DNA of 64,000 nucleotides from Leptonema illini DSM 21528 (GCF_000243335.1 NZ_JH597773.1:4261095-4325094); one strand, 5' to 3'. Shown: positions 26,952 to 36,611, counted from the stretch's first letter. Translations and numbers: made by a program. The notes: generated by a model not told the origin, from the letters alone.

Positions 26952-29555
26952 ATGTCTTCCGTTCCCGTAGAGTCGGTTCCGGCTTTACAATCTCTTTCGT
27001 CTGATCCTTTTTTTCCGGGCGCCGTGCCCCATCCGGAGCGCGGTTCACGTCCGTTTGCTCCACAGCTCTGTGCGCTTGATGGCCGTCGCCTGAAGGCGCT
27101 CTGGCAGCGCGTCGAAAAACCCGGACGATATACGGGAGGCGAGTTCGGTATTCCTGATAAAGATCCGACTCGGGCAAGGGCGCGGGCCGTCTTCAGCTAC
27201 CCTGATACGTATGAGCTGGCGATGTCGAATGAGGGCTTGAAAATCCTCTATGACCGGGTGCAGCGCCGTGACGATCTTTACGCCGACCGGACGGCGCTTC
27301 CGTGGCCTGACTTCGGTGCCCTGCTGCAAGAGCATGAGATCCCGCTTTACAGTCTGGATCGTTATCTCACCGTACGTTCCTTTGATCTATGGGGCTTCAA
27401 CGTCTGCCATGAGCTGCATTTTACGAATTTGCTCTATGCGCTTGATCTGGCCGGTATTCCGCTTCTTCGCGTAGAGCGCGGGCCCGAAGACCCGCTTATC
27501 ATCGCAGGCGGTACGGCGGTTACCAATCCCCTGCCGTTGATGGCCTTTGTCGACGGCATCTTCATGGGCGACGGCGAAGAGGCCATCCTTGAGATGATGG
27601 ATCTTATCGCCGCCGGCAAAGAGAAGGGCCTCAGTCGCCTGCAGATTCTGCAGAGCATGCATGCGGTCGAGGGGTTAGTCATCCCCGATCTGTGGGATGT
27701 GAAGATCGACGAGAACGGACCGCATTATATCGGCGAGCGAGTCGGCAAGCGAACCTACAGGGCGCCTGAATTCGCGCGACTCGAACACGTCGTTCTGCCC
27801 AGCCTGGCCATCACGCAGGATCGTGCCGTCGTCGAGGTGAACCGCGGATGCGGGCAGGGCTGTCGCTTCTGTCATGCCGGTTTCTGGAAGCGTCCCGTGA
27901 GAAACGCAGAGGTCGATCGTCTTGTGGAGATCGCCGAGCACATGGTGCGCAAGACGGGCGCCGATACGCTGACCCTGCATTCGTTATCCATCGCCGATTA
28001 TCCGTGGCTTGAAGAGCTTGTAATCGCCCTCGCTCAGAAGTTCGGGCCCGAAGGCATATCGCTTTCGGTCCCTTCTCTTCGTGTGCAGGTGCGCACGATT
28101 CCGATTCTCGAGATGACGTCGGGCATCCGTCGCTCGAATATCACGTTCGCCCTTGAGGCGGGGTCAGAGCTGATGCGCGAGCGTATTCATAAAAAGTCGT
28201 CAGAGGAGAATCTGCACTACCTGATCCATCTCGTTTACGAGAAGGGCTGGGAGCTTGTTAAGGTCTACTTCATGCTCGGGTTGCCGGATCGCGACGGTCG
28301 CGAGGTCGAAGATCTGATTCAGTCGATCAATGCGCTCGGCGAGCTGGCGAAAGAGCATGGTCCGCGCAAAAACGCGAACGTCGCCGTCTCGCTTTTTGTG
28401 CCGAAGCCTTTTACGACATTCCAGTGGGAAGAACAGAAAGACCCCGCCTTCTTCGAAGAGTCTATCGAAAAGATCAAGGCAGGCATGAAAACGCGTCGCG
28501 TCCGCCTGAAACATCCGTCGCCGTGGATGGCCTGGGTGGAGGGACTGCTTTCGCGCAGCGATCACCGCATCGCTCCTTATATTCTGGAAGCCTATCGCCA
28601 GGGCGCTCGCTTCGATTCGTGGGATGACGGATTCAAGAAAGAGGTCTGGAAACCCGTCTATGATTCCATCCCGAAAGAGTTAGCCGACCTCTGGATGAAG
28701 GCACGGCCCGGCGGATCGCACGTCCCCTGGGAAGATGTCATCGACGGATTCCCGCGAGAAAAGCTCGTTCGGGATTTCGAGAAGTTCGAGTCGATCAACG
28801 AAGAGAATATGAATCCGGCGAAGAAGCAGGAGTTCAAGGCATCGGATTTTCCGCCCGAGCTTCTGCAACCCGTCAGTATTCCCGCCGAGCGCTTCAAGAC
28901 GGTCCGTTACCTTCGTCTTGTATTCCAGAAGAAGGACGCCTTCGCCTACATAAGTCATCTTGATACGGTCGAGGTCGTTCGCAAGGCTCTGCGTCGCATC
29001 GGGCTGCCGATGACGTTCTCGCAGGGCTTCAACAAGCACGAGAAGTTTCATCTGGGCGGATCGTTACCCATTTACTTTCACTCCAGAAACGAAAGAATCA
29101 TCGTCGAGCTGTATAACGACATCGATGAAAAGGCCATGCGTCCGGCTCTGGAACAGAACCTTCCCGCCGGCCTTGTGCTTCTTGATTTTAGCCTGATTGA
29201 CCGTCTGCCCGATATGAAGACCGGGAGCGTTACGTATGGCATCTACTGTCTCTCGCAAGAATCGGCCGATACCATTTATGCCCGGCTGCTTGAGGCCCCC
29301 GAGTCTATCGAGTTCGAAAAGAGAGATAAGAAAACAAAGGGCAGGCAGATGCGTCGGGTGAGCAAACGTCTTTCGTCGGCGTTGAGCGATATTCGCCTTG
29401 AGGCCGTCGACGATGAAGGCTGGGCGAGCCGGGTCATTTTCACGATTGAAAGCCCCGAAGAAGGAGCGATCTCGGTGACCGATCTTCTTTCAAAGTATCT
29501 CTCTCTGTCGAGCGAACGCTGGAACGTCGATGTAAAGATCGAGAAAATCCGGTAA
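26952..29555 (+). CDS. B12-binding/radical SAM protein fused to a DUF2344 domain (TIGR03960 + TIGR03936)
   Basis: The 867-residue protein has an N-terminal B12-binding-like region, then a radical SAM core with the iron-sulfur motif in RGCGQGCRFCHAG (C-x3-C-x2-C) at about residue 300. A C-terminal domain starts at about residue 650 (RYLRLVFQKKDAFAYISHLD), known as TIGR03936/DUF2344. The two are separate genes in some bacteria and fused in others. The family often lies near rplU and RNase E/G genes; here it is a few kilobases from rplU but on the other strand. Its substrate is not known; a tRNA or rRNA modification role has been suggested by context. Confidence 0.88.
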   Translation: MSSVPVESVPALQSLSSDPFFPGAVPHPERGSRPFAPQLCALDGRRLKALWQRVEKPGRYTGGEFGIPDKDPTRARARAVFSYPDTYELAMSNEGLKILYDRVQRRDDLYADRTALPWPDFGALLQEHEIPLYSLDRYLTVRSFDLWGFNVCHELHFTNLLYALDLAGIPLLRVERGPEDPLIIAGGTAVTNPLPLMAFVDGIFMGDGEEAILEMMDLIAAGKEKGLSRLQILQSMHAVEGLVIPDLWDVKIDENGPHYIGERVGKRTYRAPEFARLEHVVLPSLAITQDRAVVEVNRGCGQGCRFCHAGFWKRPVRNAEVDRLVEIAEHMVRKTGADTLTLHSLSIADYPWLEELVIALAQKFGPEGISLSVPSLRVQVRTIPILEMTSGIRRSNITFALEAGSELMRERIHKKSSEENLHYLIHLVYEKGWELVKVYFMLGLPDRDGREVEDLIQSINALGELAKEHGPRKNANVAVSLFVPKPFTTFQWEEQKDPAFFEESIEKIKAGMKTRRVRLKHPSPWMAWVEGLLSRSDHRIAPYILEAYRQGARFDSWDDGFKKEVWKPVYDSIPKELADLWMKARPGGSHVPWEDVIDGFPREKLVRDFEKFESINEENMNPAKKQEFKASDFPPELLQPVSIPAERFKTVRYLRLVFQKKDAFAYISHLDTVEVVRKALRRIGLPMTFSQGFNKHEKFHLGGSLPIYFHSRNERIIVELYNDIDEKAMRPALEQNLPAGLVLLDFSLIDRLPDMKTGSVTYGIYCLSQESADTIYARLLEAPESIEFEKRDKKTKGRQMRRVSKRLSSALSDIRLEAVDDEGWASRVIFTIESPEEGAISVTDLLSKYLSLSSERWNVDVKIEKIR

Positions 29556-29594
29556 GCGTCATAGCGGAAGGGGCTTTTTTCTTAGCACGGGTAC

Positions 29595-29634
29595 AGCGTT
29601 GCTGTCAGGCGATCAGTGGCCAGACAGCAACGCT
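29595..29634. terminator. bidirectional hairpin between convergent genes
   Basis: A perfect 12-bp stem (AGCGTTGCTGTC and GACAGCAACGCT) encloses a 16-base loop. The right arm overlaps the last codons of the leftward TauE/SafE gene. It is placed to end transcription from both sides. Confidence 0.6.
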
Positions 29635-30434
29635 ATGCGCAGACCGGCGACTCCAAGAGCAATGGCCAGCGATTTCATGATCCAGCTGCCATGAACGCGC
29701 CTTGCCAGCAAGGCGCCGCCCTGAGCTCCGATAAGAGCTCCGATGCCGATCCATAAGGTGCGATGAATTCCGCCATGAGAGAAAGCGCCGGTGTAAAAGT
29801 GAACGAGCGTTCCCGCAAGGGCCATAATGGCAAGGATGAAGTGAGACGTTGCCGTCGCTATGTGCACGGGAAAGCGAAGCAGCCGATGCAGCGCCGGAAC
29901 ATGTATGATTCCGCCGCCGATTCCAAGAAGGCTCGATATATAACCGACGGCCGCACTGATGAAAACACCGGGTCGTAAATCGTAAGAGAACCGATGCTGT
30001 TCGCCGTTTCGTTCGACTAAACTTCGATGGATAACCCAGCGACCTGAATCAGGGCCTGCATTCCCTTCGGTCTCGCTTTGTTTGAAGAGCAGATACAGTG
30101 AGGCCATGATCATCAGCAGGCCGAATGTTATGTTGAAAAGATCCCGCGGGATCAGATTCGTCGTCAGAGCACCCAGGACGGCTCCCGGAACGGTGACAGC
30201 GGCAAAAATCCAGCCCGAGCGATAGTCGATACGTCCCATCTTTGCGTAGGCCAGTGATCCTGACGCCGCGTTAAAAAAAACGACCGCCAGCGAGATGGCC
30301 GTTATCGTTTCAGGCGACGCCGTCGGATAAAGCAGCAAAAGAATCGGAACGAGTATAAAGCCGCCGCCCGCACCAATCAGAGTTCCGAAGACTCCAACGG
30401 CAATGCCGAGCAGGATCAGACCGATGGCAGGCAT
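29613..30434 (-). CDS. TauE/SafE family sulfite exporter-like permease
   Basis: The 273-residue membrane protein has about eight hydrophobic helices in two similar halves. The family's glycine-rich motifs recur: GTLIGAGGGFILVP near residue 20 and SSLLGIGGGIIHVP near 165. Family members export sulfite, sulfoacetate or other sulfur compounds with proton gradients. No sulfur-metabolism genes are adjacent, so the substrate is open. It lies downstream of ssb on the same strand, behind a terminator. Confidence 0.88.
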   Translation of the reverse strand: MPAIGLILLGIAVGVFGTLIGAGGGFILVPILLLLYPTASPETITAISLAVVFFNAASGSLAYAKMGRIDYRSGWIFAAVTVPGAVLGALTTNLIPRDLFNITFGLLMIMASLYLLFKQSETEGNAGPDSGRWVIHRSLVERNGEQHRFSYDLRPGVFISAAVGYISSLLGIGGGIIHVPALHRLLRFPVHIATATSHFILAIMALAGTLVHFYTGAFSHGGIHRTLWIGIGALIGAQGGALLARRVHGSWIMKSLAIALGVAGLRIALLSGH

Positions 30435-30489
30435 GGGTCCGTTTTTTTGCTCTGATCCGCTGGAGCAAGGGATTCATACGAGATCTGTG

Positions 30490-30515
30490 AAAAGAGCGGG
30501 CCCGAGTCGGGCCCG
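30490..30515 (-). terminator. terminator between ssb and the permease gene
   Basis: On the minus strand, CGGGCCC, loop GACTC, GGGCCCG, followed by CTCTTTTC. Confidence 0.72.
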
Positions 30516-30523
30516 ACGATGAA

Positions 30524-30862
30524 TCAGGCGGCCTCCTGTTTTTTCGAATTTTCGAAGCGCACGTTGCGCGCAAGGATCTTGATGCGGCTGTGGTTCTTTC
30601 CCTGGTCGTCCTGCCAGCGCTCCTGCCGAAGGGCGCCTTCGACCGTAACCCTGCTTCCTTTCACGAGATACTTCGCGCAGTTCTCGGCCAGCTTTCCCCA
30701 GGTTTCGACAGGGATGTAGCTGACGCCGTCACGATCCTCTTTGCCTGAAGGATGGTTGATGGCGACGGAAAACGTCGTCAGTCGTTTGTTATCGCCGACG
30801 ATGCGCGCTTCCGGGTCCTGCGTGAGGTTGCCGTCAAACAGCACAAAATCAATGTTAATCAT
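30524..30862 (-). CDS. ssb: single-stranded DNA-binding protein
   Basis: The 112-residue protein is one OB fold: NIDFVLFDGNLTQDPEAR, then TFSVAINHP, VETWGKLAENCAKYLVKGS and VEGALRQERWQD. The C-terminus is FENSKKQEAA. It lacks the acidic tip (DDDIPF-like) that recruits partner proteins in classical SSBs, so either it is an accessory paralogue or spirochaetal SSBs of this type work without it. It starts with MIN and is divergent from the helicase gene. Confidence 0.9.
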   Translation of the reverse strand: MINIDFVLFDGNLTQDPEARIVGDNKRLTTFSVAINHPSGKEDRDGVSYIPVETWGKLAENCAKYLVKGSRVTVEGALRQERWQDDQGKNHSRIKILARNVRFENSKKQEAA

Positions 30863-30976
30863 GGGATTCTCCTTACATGCCGCCTCTGCGGCATTCTGTA
30901 TGTGGGGGTAAGAATCCGGTCGATTGTGCGAAAAAAAAAGCGCGGGCAGATAAAAAAAAACAACTCATCCGTTCGA

Positions 30977-32338
30977 ATGCTGACCTTTCACAGTATGCCA
31001 CCCCTTTCAGCAAAGCACCGAAATACTCTCGAAGGCTTCTCTTCGGCTCAGATCGCTATCATTACAGAAGAGAAGGCCTGCAAGCAGGTCGTCGCCGCTG
31101 CCGGTAGCGGAAAAACGCGAACCGTTATCGGTTTAACCAGGTTCCGATTCGAGTCCGGTCTGGAACGTGCCGGACGTTTTCTTATTCTGAGCTTCAGCAG
31201 AAAGGCCTGCGGCGAGATTCGAAGCCGTCTGCCCGCACAGCTGCATGATGCCGTCGAGATCCGCACCTTCCACAGTTTCTGTTACAGGCGTCTTCTGGAG
31301 CTGCATCCGACGTTGAGTCGATCCTCGTTTCGCATCCTTGAAGAAGAAGAGCGCAATCGTTTTCTCTATAAGATTCTGCGAGAACATCCCGATGTGATCG
31401 GCGGCATCCCTTTCTCGCTTATCTTGAAAAGTCGCGAAACCTTCTACGAATATTTTCCCGAGCTTGCGATGAAAACATACCGAGCTCTGCATGCATATAA
31501 ACGAGAAAACGATCTGCTTGAATACGACGACCTCATTCAGATTCTTCTGTGGGGATTGCGTCGACAGGAAAGCTGGGCGCTTCACATGAAATCTCTATAC
31601 GACATGATCCTTGTCGACGAGTTTCAGGATACCGATCCGCAGCAGCTCGAGTTTCTTCTGCGCATGAATTCGCCGAGGCTGATGGTCGTCGGCGACGACT
31701 GGCAGGCCATCTACAGCTTTCGCGGCGCTACCGTGCAGCCCTTCCTGGATTTTAAGAAGCTCTTTCCGAGAACCGTCCTGTACCCGTTAACCGAAAACTA
31801 TCGCAGCCTGCAGCCCATCGTTCACGGCGGTAGCGGCATCATCAAGCATTCATCGCGGCAGATTCGCAAGAAGGTGAAGGCGGTACGCGGGCGCGGTCCT
31901 AACTTTCCCGTTCTGTCGTTCGCACTGCGTCCGGGCGAAGAACCCGACTTTGTACGCTTGATAGAGCAGCATGACGTCGTCATTCTCACACGCAGTAACT
32001 TCAGACGCGATCTGTGGATCGCCGCCGGCTTTCCCGAAAATCGGATTCTGACCATACATCGTTCGAAAGGGTTGGAGTTTCCGGTCGTGCTGCTTGATGT
32101 CATAGGCGGCTGGAGCGGCGAGACCTTTCTTTCAGACGAAGAGATCCGCATCGCCTACGTCGGCATGACGCGCGCCGAGAATCTATTCTGCTGTCTTCAT
32201 CGTCCGGTTTATCCGGAACAGGCGATGGAGAGGACCGTATTCGAGGTGCTGTTTCGGCCGATCTGTCGTCCGGAAGTCAGAGACGGCCTGAGCGGTCTGT
32301 TAGAGCAGGAGGCGCAGTATCGCGATCACGACGCCTGA
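30977..32338 (+). CDS. short UvrD/Rep-type superfamily I DNA helicase
   Basis: ATG 30977 (MLTFHSMPPLSAKHR) is taken as start; a second ATG at 30995 is also possible. The 453-residue protein has helicase motifs in order: Walker A AAAGSGKTRT at about 45, LVDEFQDTDPQQ, VGDDWQAIYSFRGA, TENYRSLQPI, TIHRSKGLEFPVVLLD and AYVGMTRAENLF. At 453 residues it is far shorter than UvrD (about 720), so most of the 1B and 2B insertions must be absent. It probably remodels DNA in repair. Its stop overlaps the 3' end of the convergent TetR gene by 13 bases. Confidence 0.88.
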   Translation: MLTFHSMPPLSAKHRNTLEGFSSAQIAIITEEKACKQVVAAAGSGKTRTVIGLTRFRFESGLERAGRFLILSFSRKACGEIRSRLPAQLHDAVEIRTFHSFCYRRLLELHPTLSRSSFRILEEEERNRFLYKILREHPDVIGGIPFSLILKSRETFYEYFPELAMKTYRALHAYKRENDLLEYDDLIQILLWGLRRQESWALHMKSLYDMILVDEFQDTDPQQLEFLLRMNSPRLMVVGDDWQAIYSFRGATVQPFLDFKKLFPRTVLYPLTENYRSLQPIVHGGSGIIKHSSRQIRKKVKAVRGRGPNFPVLSFALRPGEEPDFVRLIEQHDVVILTRSNFRRDLWIAAGFPENRILTIHRSKGLEFPVVLLDVIGGWSGETFLSDEEIRIAYVGMTRAENLFCCLHRPVYPEQAMERTVFEVLFRPICRPEVRDGLSGLLEQEAQYRDHDA

Positions 32339-33003
32339 GGCTGGTTCGGCGAGGCCTTCATGCCTTCGATAAAATAGTCGATGGAGTTGGCCGCCAGTTT
32401 GTCGAGGTCCTGCTTGAGAAGCGTAAGGTTGCGGCGATGAAAGAGAACGAGGATGCCGTCGAGAATGGCCCAGAGGCCGGTAGCCGCCGCTCCGGAATCG
32501 CTGATCGGGAATTCCCGTCTGAGGATGCCTTCGCGCACGACGGCCTGTACGAACTTCAGAACATCACGTGCCTTGCGGTCGATCTCACGACTGATGCGGG
32601 ATCGGTTCTCGCGCAGCTCTTCTTCAGTCAGATTCAGGACGGCGATGATGTCGAAGTATTCAGGGTTCTGTCTGTAGAATTCAAGATAGGCCCGGGCGAC
32701 GATGCGAAGCTTCTCGGTGGAGGAATCTACGCCCGACTCTGAGACGGCCTGGCGCAGATGGTTTTCCAGAAGGACGATGCCTTCGAGAAGAACGCATTTA
32801 TAGACGTCGACCTTATCCTCGAAATAAAGATAGAAGGTTCCGATAGACAGGCCGGCCCTGTCGGTGATCTCTTTAATCGTCGTATTCTGGTAGCCTTTCT
32901 CAAAGAAGGTGGACCGTGCGGCGTCGAGGATTACGTTTCGTCGCTGCTCGCGGGCCTGCTCCGTCCGGGCACGTTTAAAGCTGGAATTCGACTGATTTTC
33001 CAT
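32326..33003 (-). CDS. TetR/AcrR family transcriptional regulator
   Basis: ATG 33003 (MENQSNSSFKR) gives 225 residues; the frame is open to 33060. The N-terminal helix-turn-helix is typical: ILDAARSTFFEKGYQNTT, then IKEITDRAGLSIGTFYLYFE. The C-terminal helical domain (about 75-220) would bind a ligand, often a fatty acyl compound or drug. The divergent neighbour is a WbuC-like cupin gene, and the space between (33004-33180) probably holds its operator, although no clear palindrome was found. Confidence 0.88.
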   Translation of the reverse strand: MENQSNSSFKRARTEQAREQRRNVILDAARSTFFEKGYQNTTIKEITDRAGLSIGTFYLYFEDKVDVYKCVLLEGIVLLENHLRQAVSESGVDSSTEKLRIVARAYLEFYRQNPEYFDIIAVLNLTEEELRENRSRISREIDRKARDVLKFVQAVVREGILRREFPISDSGAAATGLWAILDGILVLFHRRNLTLLKQDLDKLAANSIDYFIEGMKASPNQPQAS

Positions 33004-33180
33004 CGGAACTTCAGCCCTAAATGAATAGGGTTTCAGGTAAACCCTTTTTTCAGGAATCATTCTCAGTGCCTCAAGTCCTCAATGTGCTTTTTGAGACTGC
33101 CTGGCATGATCGCCTGGCCTTCCCGAAAACTGCCGGCGTCTTCCTCTTGACAGGCATATCAATGCAACCAGTCTCTGCCG

Positions 33181-33747
33181 ATGGATCCGATTCGCTGGAT
33201 TGACGCTTCGATGCTTGATGGACTTGTGCAGCAAGCAGCGGACACTCCGCGGGGTCGATTGAATCGTAACTTTCATCATACGCTTGAAGAGAATCCGCAT
33301 CGATTCCTGAATGCGATGATGCGCCGAACGTATGTGCGTCCGCACCGCCATCTTCTGCCGCCAAAACCCGAATCGTTTGTTTTGCTTTCCGGTGCGGTGA
33401 TCTTCCTCATCTTCGACGATGACGGACGCATCAAAGAAAGTCGCCTGATCGCCGCTCCCGATCTTCTGGGCAAGAATCATTCCGAGGCAAAGATGGCCTT
33501 CGACAGAGAGCGCAGAAACCTGACCGAACAGTGTCGTGAGAATCCGGCTATGGGCGTCGACATCGATCCAGGGATCTGGCATACGCTGCTTCCCGTAACC
33601 GATGTCGCCGTTATCTTTGAAGTGAAACCGGGGCCGTATACGCCGGCCGACGACAAAGAATTCGCCGCATGGGCGCCTCCTGAAAACCATCCCGACGCGA
33701 AGGCCTATCTTGACTCTCTGTATAAAATGTGTTACGGTGAGCCATGA
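33181..33747 (+). CDS. WbuC family cupin-fold metalloprotein
   Basis: The 188-residue protein matches WbuC: it opens with DPIRWIDASMLDGLVQQA and RGRLNRNFHH. The cupin metal site lies in YVRPHRHLLPPKPESFVLLSG (HxH plus Glu), and the second motif has DIDPGIWHTLLP. WbuC proteins occur in O-antigen clusters and elsewhere; their reaction is not settled. Its stop overlaps the glgX start (ATGA), an unexpected pairing for this family. Confidence 0.85.
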   Translation: MDPIRWIDASMLDGLVQQAADTPRGRLNRNFHHTLEENPHRFLNAMMRRTYVRPHRHLLPPKPESFVLLSGAVIFLIFDDDGRIKESRLIAAPDLLGKNHSEAKMAFDRERRNLTEQCRENPAMGVDIDPGIWHTLLPVTDVAVIFEVKPGPYTPADDKEFAAWAPPENHPDAKAYLDSLYKMCYGEP

Positions 33748-35858
33748 CGCGCAAAACAGGGTGGATTCGACCGGGACGTAGCTTTCCACCCGGCGCTACG
33801 GTTCAAGCAACAGGCACGAACTTCTGCGTCTTTTCGCGCAACTGCGACAGCGTCGAGCTGCTTCTTTTTGACAGAGTAGATGCGGAGCCGACCGACGTCA
33901 TCGAGCTTGATCCGACCCTGCATCGCACGTTCTATTACTGGCATATCTTCCTCGAAGGCGTCGGCCACGGGCAGCTTTATGGCTGGCGTGTAAAAGGCCC
34001 CTTTATTCCCGAGGAAGGCCTCTTCTTTCGCGGAGACAAACTGCTTCTTGATCCCTATACGAAATCAGTCGCCGTGCCTTCGACCTACCGACCTGAGTAT
34101 GCCATTGAAGACGGCGACAACGCGGCGACGATGATGAAAAGCGTCGTCGTCGATTTAAGCCGCTACGACTGGGATAACGATCATGCGCCGCACATGCGAC
34201 CCGGTAAGACTCTGATCTATGAAATGCACGTCGCCGGCTTCACGAAGCATCCGTCCTCTGCCGTAGCGGCGCAGCATCGCGGAACCTACAGCGGACTCAT
34301 CGAAAAGATCCCCTATCTGAAAGAGCTGGGCGTGACGACGGTCGAGCTCATGCCCGTTCAACAGTTTGATCCGTTTGCCGCTCCGCAGGGGCGCACAAAT
34401 TTCTGGGGATACAGTCCGGTCGCCTTCTTCGCTCCTCATGCGGGTTATGCGACCGGAGCCGCCTTCAATGACGCCGATGCAGGCGAGGCCTTTAACCCGT
34501 CCGGACCGGATGACCCGACGGCCGTCGTCGACGAATTTCGCGATATGGTGAAGGCCCTGCATGCGGCCGGCATCCGCATTATCCTTGATGTCGTGTATAA
34601 CCATACGGCGGAGGGCGACGAAGACGGGCCGACGCTATCGTTTCGCGGGCTTGAGAATCGAGCCTATTATATTCCGCATCCGGAAAGTCGCGGGCGTTAT
34701 GCGAACTATTCGGGATGCGGGAATACGGTGAACGGCAATCAGTCCATCGTGCGTCGCCTGATCCTCGACAGCCTGCGCTACTGGGTTTCAGAGATGCATA
34801 TCGACGCCTTCCGTTTCGATCTCGCCTCCGTGCTTGCGCGCGACGAATGGGGAGCGCCGCTGAAAAGCCCGCCCATTCTGTGGGAGATCGAATCCGACCC
34901 GGTGCTGGCCGGTACGCCCATCATCGCCGAAGCGTGGGATGCGGCCGGCCTCTATCAGGTCGGATCGTTCATCGGCCATCGATGGGCGGAGTGGAACGGA
35001 CGCTTTCGCGATGACGTGCGCAGGTTTATACGCGGAGACGGGCAAACGGTCTGGCCGCTCATGCATCGCATCACGGGATCGCCCGATCTCTATCTCGACG
35101 CCGAACGCGACATCGGCCGCACCATCAACTTCCTCACCGCCCATGACGGATTCACGCTTATGGATCTTGTCAGTTATGCGCGCAAGCATAACGAGGCGAA
35201 CGGTGAAGAGAACAGAGACGGAAGCGACGAGAACTTCAGCTCGGGCTGGGGAGCTGAGGGCGAAACCGACGACGTGCAGATCAAGGAGTTGCGTCTGCAG
35301 CAGATCCGAAACATGCTGCTGATTCTGCTTCTTTCGCAGGGCACGCCCATGATCCTGATGGGCGACGAGATGGGACGCAGCCAGAAGGGAAACAACAACG
35401 CCTACTGCCAGGATAACGCGCTCGGATGGCTGAACTGGGAAGATCTTCAGCGTAACGGAAGCATCGCGAGTTTTCTCAAGAAGGTGCTCTCTTTACGTCG
35501 TCTGCATCCGGCATGGGAGCAGGATTCGTCCTGGATCTTACCCGTCGAGCATCCTCGTATTCGATGGAGCGGCGTTCGTCTGCATGAGCCCGATGTATCG
35601 GATCATTCGCATACGCTGGCCTTTACGCTGGAGGGGCCTGGGCCACGCATGCATGTGATGCTGAACGCCTATCATGAGCGATTGTCCTTTGCCCTGCCTG
35701 AAGCCGAGATGCGCTGGCATCTGCTTATCAATACGGCTGCAAAAGAGCCCTTCGCCGAAGGAGAGCTCTCGCCCGTTTCAGGCAGAAGCTATTACGTTGA
35801 TGCGCATGCCAGCGTTCTTTTGATCGACGGCGTTTCGCAATATCCGTTTACGATATAG
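33744..35858 (+). CDS. glgX: glycogen debranching enzyme (GlgX/isoamylase type)
   Basis: The 704-residue glycoside hydrolase family 13 enzyme removes alpha-1,6 branches from limit dextrins. An N-terminal CBM48-like domain (TNFCVFSRNCDSVELLLFD) precedes the barrel. Catalytic elements are the nucleophile in IDAFRFDLAS, the acid/base Glu in IIAEAWD and the Asp in FLTAHDGFTL; DVVYNHTAEG is also clear. The last 90 residues form the C-terminal beta domain. No other glycogen gene is visible in the window. Confidence 0.94.
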   Translation: MTRKTGWIRPGRSFPPGATVQATGTNFCVFSRNCDSVELLLFDRVDAEPTDVIELDPTLHRTFYYWHIFLEGVGHGQLYGWRVKGPFIPEEGLFFRGDKLLLDPYTKSVAVPSTYRPEYAIEDGDNAATMMKSVVVDLSRYDWDNDHAPHMRPGKTLIYEMHVAGFTKHPSSAVAAQHRGTYSGLIEKIPYLKELGVTTVELMPVQQFDPFAAPQGRTNFWGYSPVAFFAPHAGYATGAAFNDADAGEAFNPSGPDDPTAVVDEFRDMVKALHAAGIRIILDVVYNHTAEGDEDGPTLSFRGLENRAYYIPHPESRGRYANYSGCGNTVNGNQSIVRRLILDSLRYWVSEMHIDAFRFDLASVLARDEWGAPLKSPPILWEIESDPVLAGTPIIAEAWDAAGLYQVGSFIGHRWAEWNGRFRDDVRRFIRGDGQTVWPLMHRITGSPDLYLDAERDIGRTINFLTAHDGFTLMDLVSYARKHNEANGEENRDGSDENFSSGWGAEGETDDVQIKELRLQQIRNMLLILLLSQGTPMILMGDEMGRSQKGNNNAYCQDNALGWLNWEDLQRNGSIASFLKKVLSLRRLHPAWEQDSSWILPVEHPRIRWSGVRLHEPDVSDHSHTLAFTLEGPGPRMHVMLNAYHERLSFALPEAEMRWHLLINTAAKEPFAEGELSPVSGRSYYVDAHASVLLIDGVSQYPFTI

Positions 35859-35866
35859 AGTCGGAA

Positions 35867-35894
35867 CCCGTCCTGAAACTCAGGGCAGGTTTTT
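35867..35894 (+). terminator. Rho-independent terminator after glgX
   Basis: CCCGTCCTG pairs with CAGGGCAGG (one mismatch) around loop AAACT and is followed by TTTTT. It overlaps the 3' end of the convergent EI24 gene. Confidence 0.75.
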
Positions 35895-36611
35895 GATCAC
35901 TTTCAGATCGCCGTAGTGCAGGCGAAAGGCGGCGATCAGGCCGAAGCCTGCGGCGGTCAGAATGCCGGCGACGGGAATGAGCAGCAGCACAAGCGAACCA
36001 AGCCCGAGGCCAAGCGACTCCGGGCGTAGCGCCTTCAGGGTCTGCATGCGGGCCGCGCTTTTCGGATAATCCCGTTCGAGCAGCATATCGAAGACTCCGC
36101 GGCCGATGAAGTAGCCGTCATAGAGCGCAAGCGGAATAAACTGAAACGGCCCCAGAGGCAGCGTGACCAGCATAAGCAGCAGCATGCCGGCGATCTGAAG
36201 CAATGCGCGCAGCGAACCGAGCAGCGCATTACCGATGTCGGCGGAAAGCGCCGTCTCTTTTCTCTGGCCGAATTGCAGCTGTTCGAGCCGATCTTGCAGA
36301 GGGCTTAGAAACGGTAAAACGACAAGGGCCGTTACAAGTCGGTAGCTTATGAAATAGAAGAAAACGGCCTGAACAAGGGCGATGATCCAGAGGAAGGGCA
36401 GGGCTGCATCGGCCATCGTGCCTGGAATCAGCACGATCAGCCATTCAAGCAGGGCAAGAGCTGCATAGAAAACCCCGACGGCAAGCGCCGTGCCGAGAAC
36501 AAGGCTGAGCAGTCCTGGCAATACAAAATAGGACCAGAGCCTTTCTTCGCGAACGATCTTCAGCGAGCGAAAGACGGATAGGAAGGCACGGACGACGCGC
36601 TGCAATCTCAT
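35880..36611 (-). CDS. EI24 / CysZ-like membrane protein
   Basis: The 243-residue protein has about five to six hydrophobic segments and the pattern of the EI24 family: ERLWSYFVLPGLLSLVLG at the start, VTALVVLPFLSPLQDRLEQL in the middle, and FQFIPLALYDGYFIGRGVFDMLLER with YPKSAARMQ after it. CysZ members take up sulfate; others have unknown roles. ATG follows the panD stop directly (TGAATG), so the two genes are co-transcribed. Confidence 0.8.
   Translation of the reverse strand: MRLQRVVRAFLSVFRSLKIVREERLWSYFVLPGLLSLVLGTALAVGVFYAALALLEWLIVLIPGTMADAALPFLWIIALVQAVFFYFISYRLVTALVVLPFLSPLQDRLEQLQFGQRKETALSADIGNALLGSLRALLQIAGMLLLMLVTLPLGPFQFIPLALYDGYFIGRGVFDMLLERDYPKSAARMQTLKALRPESLGLGLGSLVLLLIPVAGILTAAGFGLIAAFRLHYGDLKVIKNLP

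Noticed and set aside
33181..33747. The WbuC-like gene as a sign of an O-antigen cluster
   Set aside because: No glycosyltransferase or sugar-nucleotide gene is close; the neighbours are a TetR regulator and glgX.
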